Assembly: GCA_038241115.1 (NCBI GenBank)
Contig: JBBRGA010000114.1
Coordinates: 1 to 11,488 of the forward strand
From: JANYJJ01 sp038241115
GTDB taxonomy: Bacteria > Pseudomonadota > Gammaproteobacteria > Burkholderiales > Burkholderiaceae_C
DNA: 11,488 bases
Reading direction: 5' to 3'
A program made the position numbers and the translations under genes. Positions 7,104 to 11,488 of the stretch are shown here, piece after piece. The first letter of the stretch is position 1, and every line of letters starts with the position of its first letter. The notes below the pieces were generated by a model. That model worked only from the letters and a program-made list of their open reading frames with translations. It made no database searches and was not told the origin of the DNA.

Positions 7104-9746
7104 TCACAAGCGCTGCGCCACCCAAGCCTGAACCGATGCCAGCGCCGCAGGCAGTTGCGCCGCGTCGGTGCCGCCCGCCATGGCCATGTCGGCCTTTCCG
7201 CCGCCCTTGCCGCCCACTTGCTGCGCCACAAAGTTCACCAGCTCGCCGGCTTTGACTTGCGACACGCTGTCAGTCGTCACGCCCGCGGCAAGTTGCACCT
7301 TGCCGCCGTCCACCGCGGCCAACACGATCACGGCCGATTTAAGTTTGTCTTTGAGCTTGGACATCGTGTCGCGCAAGGCATGCGCATCAGCACCTTGCAT
7401 CAGCGCTGCGAGCACCTTCACGCCCTTCACATCCACGGCTTGGGCCACCAATTCGTCGCCTTGGGCCGACGCCAACTTGCCCTTCAACGCCAGCAGTTCC
7501 TTTTCTTGCGCGCGCAAGTGTTCCAACATTTGAGCCATGCGCACAGGCACGTCGGAGGTCGACGATTTCAAGCTGTGGGCCAGTTGCGCCACCATGCCTT
7601 CGAGCGACTGCAAGTAACCCAGCGAGTGATCGCCGGTGATGGCTTCAACCCGGCGCACGCCCGCGGCCACGCCGGTTTCCGCCACGATCTTGAACAGGCC
7701 GATGTCGCCCGTTCGCGCCACGTGCGTACCGCCGCACAGCTCGCGGCTGCTGCCGATGTCGAGCACCCGAACCTCGTCGCCGTACTTCTCGCCAAACAGC
7801 ATCATCGCGCCGGTTTTTTGCGCCTCTTCCAGGCTCAACACGCGCGCCTGCGTGTCGGCATTGGCCAAAATTTCAGCGTTGACGATTGCTTCGACGTGCG
7901 TGGTTTGCGCAGCCGTCATCGGTGCGTTGTGGGCAAAGTCAAAGCGCGTGCGGTCGGCGTTCACCAACGAGCCCTTTTGCTGCACGTGCGTGCCCAACAC
8001 TTCGCGCAACGCCTTGTGCATCAAGTGCGTGGCACTGTGGTTGCGCATGCTCTTCAGGCGGTTCTCAGCGTCTACTTTCGCGTTCAACAAATCGCCGACT
8101 CTGATTTCACCTTCCACCACGCGGCCGTGATGCCCGAACACCGCCGCTTGCACCTTGACCGTGTCTTCGACCATCAGGCGCGAAGTGGCGTTGCGAAGCT
8201 CGCCCATGTCGCCCGCCTGGCCGCCCGACTCGGCGTAAAAGGGCGTGTGGTCGAGCACCACCACGGCGTCGTCACCGGCTTTGGCGCTGGCCACCAAAAC
8301 GCCGTCCACATACACGGCGGTGACTTTGGCGCCGTCATGGGTGAGATGCTCATAGCCATGAAACACGGTGTCGGCACCGCTGTATTCCAGACCCGCCGCC
8401 ATCTTGAATTTGCCTGCGGCACGGGCTTGGTCGCGCTGCTGCGCCATGGCGATGTTGAAGCCCGCTTCATCGACGGTGACACCCCGTTCACGGCAAACGT
8501 CGGCCGTCAGGTCGAGCGGGAAGCCAAAGGTGTCGTGCAGCTTGAACGCCAGATCGCCGGCGACAGTTTGGGTGCCCGTGGCCAACTCGGCCTCCAGAAT
8601 TTCCATTCCATTGGCGATGGTGCGAAAGAAGCCTTCTTCCTCTTGCTTCAATACATCGGTCACGCGTTTTTCGCTGGCGCGCAACTCCGGGTAGGCATCA
8701 CCCATCTCGGCCACCAAAGCGTTGACGATGGCGTGAAAAAACGGCTTGCGTGCGCCCAACTTGTAGCCGTGGCGAATGGCGCGACGCGTGATGCGGCGCA
8801 GCACGTAACCGCGCCCGGCGTTGCTCGGGATCACACCGTCGACCACGGTGAAACTGCAGGCGCGGATGTGGTCGGCAATGACCTTCAGCGACGGTGAATC
8901 TTTGTCGCATCCGGCCTCAACCGTGGCCGTTCCACCCGCGGCATCGACCGCTTTCTTGGCCGCCGCCAGCAAGTTCACAAAGGTGTCGATCTCGTAGTTG
9001 CTGTGCACGTGTTGCAGCACCGCAGTGAGTCGCTCCAACCCCATGCCGGTGTCCACGCTGGGTTTGGGCAACTTGTGCATCACACCCGCCTCATCGCGGT
9101 TGAACTGCATGAACACGTTGTTCCAGATTTCGATGTAGCGGTCACCGTCTTCGGTGGGTGAACCGGGCGGGCCACCGGCAATGTCGGGACCGTGGTCGTA
9201 GAAGATTTCGGTGCACGGGCCGCAGGGGCCGGTGTCGCCCATCATCCAGAAGTTGTCCGACGCATAACGCGCGCCTTTGTTGTCGCCGATGCGCACGATG
9301 CGTTCAGCAGGCACGCCCACCTGCTTGTTCCAGATGTCATAGGCCTCGTCATCGTCGGCATACACCGTGACCCAGAGCTTTTCTTTCGGAAGTTTGTAGA
9401 CCTCGGTCAGCAGTTCCCAGGCATGCGCAATGGCCTGCTGCTTGAAGTAATCGCCGAAGCTGAAATTGCCCAGCATTTCAAAAAACGTGTGATGGCGCGC
9501 GGTGTAGCCGACGTTTTCCAGGTCGTTGTGCTTGCCGCCTGCACGGATGCATTTTTGCGAAGTGGTGGCGCGCACGTAAGGCCGTTTGGCCACGCCCAAA
9601 AACACATCTTTGAACTGGTTCATGCCCGCGTTGGTGAACAAAAGCGTCGGGTCGTCACCGGGCACCACGGGGCTGGACGCGACGATGGTGTGGCCTTTTC
9701 CTTCAAAGAATTTCAAGAAGGCGGAGCGGATTTCAGAGGCTTTCAT
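7104..9746 (-). CDS. alaS: Alanyl-tRNA synthetase
   Basis: AlaRS charges tRNA-Ala with alanine and removes wrongly attached serine or glycine. The start at 9746 gives 880 residues (E. coli 876) and the canonical N-terminus MKASEIRSAFLKFFEGKGH. The frame stays open 34 codons further upstream, but that stretch is not AlaRS-like and covers the promoter region. Catalytic-domain marks are DDPTLLFTNAGMNQFKDVFLG (31-51), the class II motif 2 region RATTSQKCIRAGGKHNDLEN and motif 3 VDTGMGLERL near 230. The editing domain has the metal-binding set His570 and His574 (NHSATHLMH) with Cys671 and His675 (CGGTH). A glycine-rich C-Ala segment (QQVGGKGGGKADMAMAGG) comes near the end, and AQRL closes the protein. 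It is complete and should be active. The leader has no strong Shine-Dalgarno but is A-rich (GAAAAAAC just before the ATG), which may help ribosome loading. The GNAT remnant follows directly. Confidence 0.98.
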   Translation of the reverse strand: MKASEIRSAFLKFFEGKGHTIVASSPVVPGDDPTLLFTNAGMNQFKDVFLGVAKRPYVRATTSQKCIRAGGKHNDLENVGYTARHHTFFEMLGNFSFGDYFKQQAIAHAWELLTEVYKLPKEKLWVTVYADDDEAYDIWNKQVGVPAERIVRIGDNKGARYASDNFWMMGDTGPCGPCTEIFYDHGPDIAGGPPGSPTEDGDRYIEIWNNVFMQFNRDEAGVMHKLPKPSVDTGMGLERLTAVLQHVHSNYEIDTFVNLLAAAKKAVDAAGGTATVEAGCDKDSPSLKVIADHIRACSFTVVDGVIPSNAGRGYVLRRITRRAIRHGYKLGARKPFFHAIVNALVAEMGDAYPELRASEKRVTDVLKQEEEGFFRTIANGMEILEAELATGTQTVAGDLAFKLHDTFGFPLDLTADVCRERGVTVDEAGFNIAMAQQRDQARAAGKFKMAAGLEYSGADTVFHGYEHLTHDGAKVTAVYVDGVLVASAKAGDDAVVVLDHTPFYAESGGQAGDMGELRNATSRLMVEDTVKVQAAVFGHHGRVVEGEIRVGDLLNAKVDAENRLKSMRNHSATHLMHKALREVLGTHVQQKGSLVNADRTRFDFAHNAPMTAAQTTHVEAIVNAEILANADTQARVLSLEEAQKTGAMMLFGEKYGDEVRVLDIGSSRELCGGTHVARTGDIGLFKIVAETGVAAGVRRVEAITGDHSLGYLQSLEGMVAQLAHSLKSSTSDVPVRMAQMLEHLRAQEKELLALKGKLASAQGDELVAQAVDVKGVKVLAALMQGADAHALRDTMSKLKDKLKSAVIVLAAVDGGKVQLAAGVTTDSVSQVKAGELVNFVAQQVGGKGGGKADMAMAGGTDAAQLPAALASVQAWVAQRL

Positions 9747-9790
9747 ACCGTGTTTTTTCACTCGCAAGTGCATGATTTTTTCAGCCCTCG

Positions 9791-9796
9791 AGTATA
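9791..9796 (-). promoter_or_regulatory. Candidate -10 hexamer of alaS
   Basis: On the minus strand this reads TATACT, five of six matches to the sigma-70 -10 consensus, 44 bp before the alaS ATG. It would place transcription start near 9784 and give a leader of about 38 bases. No good -35 is seen 16-18 bp upstream. The same 161-bp gap (9747-9907) must also hold the promoter of the divergent gabD-type gene, for which I see no convincing hexamers. Confidence 0.4.
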
Positions 9797-9907
9797 GACG
9801 TGGGCCTTCGCGGCGACCTTGCAGAAAGGCTGGGCAGACGAGGCGCAATTACCATCGTGTCCCCGCCGCGCCAAGCTCCCGAAACCCAAACAATTTCAGA
9901 CACCCTT

Positions 9908-11386
9908 ATGACCCTCCACACCTCGCCCCTCAACACCCTCAGCGACCCCACGCTGCTCAAAACCGACGCGCTCATCAACGGCGAGTGGGTCAAGGGCCAC
10001 AGCCGCTTCGATGTCACCGACCCGGCCACCGGATTGAAGCTGGCCGATGTGGCCAATTTGGGCGCGGCCGAGACCACCGCGGCCATCGCCGCGGCCAACG
10101 CCGCATGGCCCGCGTGGCGCAACAAAACGGCCAAGGAACGCGGCGCGATTTTGATGAAGTGGTTTCACCTGTTGCACCAACACGCCGACGACTTGGCGCG
10201 CATCATGACGGCCGAACAAGGCAAGCCGCTGGCCGAGGCCAAAGGCGAAGTCGGCTACGGCGCGAGCTTTCTGGAATGGTTTGCCGAAGAGGCGCGGCGC
10301 GTCTACGGCGAGACCGTGCCCACCACCGACAACAACAAGCGATACCTCGTCATCAAGCAGCCCATGGGCGTGTGCGCGGCCATCACGCCGTGGAACTTTC
10401 CGATTGCCATGATCACCCGCAAAGTGGCCCCCGCGTTGGCGGCGGGCTGCCCTGTGGTGATCAAGCCGGCCGAGCAAACGCCGTTGTCTGCCCTGGCCGT
10501 GGCCGAGCTGGCGTTGCGCGCCGGCATGCCGCCGGGTGTGCTCAACATCATCACGGCCGACTCTGCCAACTCCATCGCAGTGGGCAAGGTGATTTGCGCC
10601 AGCGACATCGTGCGCCATGTGTCGTTCACTGGATCCACCGAAGTGGGTCGAATCTTGGCGGCCCAGTGCGCGCCGACCATCAAAAAAATGTCTCTCGAGC
10701 TGGGCGGCAACGCGCCCTTCATCGTGTTTGACGACGCCGACATTGCAAGCGCCGTGGAAGGCGCCATGGTCAGTAAATACCGCAACGCCGGGCAAACCTG
10801 TGTGTGCGCCAACCGCTTCTACGTGCAAGAGGCGGTGTACGACGACTTTGTGGCCCAACTGGCGGCCAAAGCTGGCGCCATCAAGGTGGGGAACGGCTTC
10901 GAGACCGGCGTGAACCAAGGCCCGATGATCGACGACCAGGCCATCACCAAAGTGGAAGCGCACGTCGCCGATGCCGTGGCCAAGGGCGCGAAAGTGATGG
11001 TGGGCGGCCACAAGATGGGCACGCGTTTTTTCGAGCCCACCGTGCTGGCCAACGCCACCAGCGACATGTTGTGCGCCCGCGAAGAAACCTTCGGCCCGGT
11101 GGCACCGGTGTTCAAGTTCAAGACTGAAGCCGAGGCAATCGCCCTGGCCAACAACACCGAATTTGGCTTGGCCAGCTACTTTTACAGCCGCGACATCGGC
11201 CGCATCTTTCGGGTGGGCGAGGCACTGGAATACGGCATGGTCGGCGTCAACACCGGCTTGATCTCAACCGCCGAAGTGCCGTTTGGCGGCGTCAAACAAT
11301 CGGGCTTGGGGCGCGAAGGTTCGCACCACGGCATTGATGACTATGTGGAGATGAAATACCTTTGCATTGCGGATGTTTTGAAGTGA
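9908..11386 (+). CDS. gabD: Succinate-semialdehyde dehydrogenase (GabD/ALDH5 type), probably NAD+-preferring
   Basis: This aldehyde dehydrogenase oxidises succinic semialdehyde to succinate, the last step of GABA and related amine or 4-hydroxybutyrate breakdown. The ATG at 9908 gives 492 residues (E. coli GabD 482). The frame is open back to 9800, but that part lacks family resemblance. Key sites are PWNFPIAM (161-168) with oxyanion Asn163, FTGSTEVG (240-247), catalytic Glu264 in LELGGNAPFIVFDDAD, and nucleophile Cys298 in GQTCVCANRFYVQ, with Cys300 two residues on. EETFGPVAP and PFGGVKQSGLGREGS complete the pattern typical of SSADH. Cofactor residue 189 is glutamate (KPAEQTP) where E. coli GabD has serine (KPASQTP). 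Several C-terminal phrases resemble mitochondrial ALDH5A1, for example DMLCxxEETFGP and MVGVNxGLIS. No gabT or gabP is next to it. The exact substrate is inferred from family resemblance. I see no strong ribosome-binding site. Confidence 0.9.
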   Translation: MTLHTSPLNTLSDPTLLKTDALINGEWVKGHSRFDVTDPATGLKLADVANLGAAETTAAIAAANAAWPAWRNKTAKERGAILMKWFHLLHQHADDLARIMTAEQGKPLAEAKGEVGYGASFLEWFAEEARRVYGETVPTTDNNKRYLVIKQPMGVCAAITPWNFPIAMITRKVAPALAAGCPVVIKPAEQTPLSALAVAELALRAGMPPGVLNIITADSANSIAVGKVICASDIVRHVSFTGSTEVGRILAAQCAPTIKKMSLELGGNAPFIVFDDADIASAVEGAMVSKYRNAGQTCVCANRFYVQEAVYDDFVAQLAAKAGAIKVGNGFETGVNQGPMIDDQAITKVEAHVADAVAKGAKVMVGGHKMGTRFFEPTVLANATSDMLCAREETFGPVAPVFKFKTEAEAIALANNTEFGLASYFYSRDIGRIFRVGEALEYGMVGVNTGLISTAEVPFGGVKQSGLGREGSHHGIDDYVEMKYLCIADVLK

Positions 11387-11394
11387 GGTGGCAC

Positions 11395-11420
11395 CCGCAC
11401 TCACTTCCCGAGTGCGGTTT
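11395..11420 (+). terminator. Hairpin terminator after the gabD-type gene
   Basis: CCGCACTC and GAGTGCGG form a perfect 8-bp stem around the loop ACTTCCC, followed by TTT, 8 bp after the dehydrogenase stop. The T-run is short, so termination may be partial. On the minus strand the same hairpin includes the last codons and stop of the converging gene, but no T-run follows there. Confidence 0.65.
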
Positions 11421-11488
11421 GAAAGAAGAGTGCCACTTCTTTGCGGACGACACGGGCTGCGTCCGGGTCTGATTTGACGGAAATACTG
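11401..11488 (-). CDS. C-terminal end of an unidentified protein (28 residues visible)
   Basis: One minus-strand frame is open from the right edge to a TGA at 11401-11403. It encodes SISVKSDPDAARVV, then RKEVALFFQTALGK. The amphipathic, lysine-ended tail looks like a real protein end, and the stop sits at the convergent junction with the dehydrogenase gene, as expected for a true neighbour. The other two minus frames give low-quality proline- and serine-rich sequence. I do not recognise the family, and too little is present to assign a function. The stop codon lies within the terminator hairpin. Confidence 0.6.
   Translation of the reverse strand, partial: SISVKSDPDAARVVRKEVALFFQTALGK

Noticed and set aside
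7041..8897. A 618-codon plus-strand open frame opposite alaS
   Set aside because: It is antisense to well-conserved AlaRS, its translation is histidine-, glutamine- and arginine-rich with no recognisable domain, and such shadows are expected opposite high-GC coding sequence.
9747..9907. The CACT-N4-AGTG near-palindrome and flanking A/T runs in the alaS leader, considered as an attenuator or tRNA-responsive leader
   Set aside because: The stem is only 4 bp, the leader is about 38 bases, and there is no T-box-like structure. T-box control of AlaRS is not expected in betaproteobacteria.
9896..11011. A 371-codon minus-strand open frame inside the gabD-type gene
   Set aside because: It is opposite the dehydrogenase, rich in histidine, arginine and glycine, and has no family resemblance.

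Overview
The window is ordinary core chromosome of a high-GC betaproteobacterium. The protein sequences and gene order (hemC-hemD-hemX-hemY diverging from ppc, plus alaS) suggest Burkholderiales, probably Comamonadaceae. That placement rests on recognising the proteins by eye, not on a search. I see no tRNA, rRNA, insertion sequence, phage gene, integrase or CRISPR array.

Layout. Positions 1-3638, minus strand: a heme-biosynthesis cluster transcribed hemC, hemD, hemX, hemY, with gaps of 21-49 bp and hemY running off the left edge. Positions 3639-3764: a divergent regulatory gap. Positions 3765-6623, plus strand: ppc, a full-length phosphoenolpyruvate carboxylase. Positions 6624-7103: no intact gene, but a decayed GNAT acetyltransferase reading minus, with its N-terminus gone and a frameshift in the middle. 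Positions 7104-9746, minus strand: alaS, complete. Positions 9747-9907: a second divergent gap. Positions 9908-11386, plus strand: a succinate-semialdehyde dehydrogenase (gabD type). Positions 11395-11420: a hairpin terminator that overlaps the stop codon of a converging gene, of which only the last 28 codons are inside the window.

Function. HemC and HemD make uroporphyrinogen III from porphobilinogen. HemX and HemY are membrane-anchored companions of that pathway. PEPC refills oxaloacetate, AlaRS charges tRNA-Ala, and the GabD-type enzyme feeds succinate to the TCA cycle. Apart from the hem cluster these are separate housekeeping units.

I found no previously undescribed system. The points most worth checking are the GNAT pseudogene, a glutamate at the cofactor-specificity position of the GabD-type enzyme that suggests NAD+ use, a symmetric element just upstream of ppc, and a low-complexity insert in PEPC.
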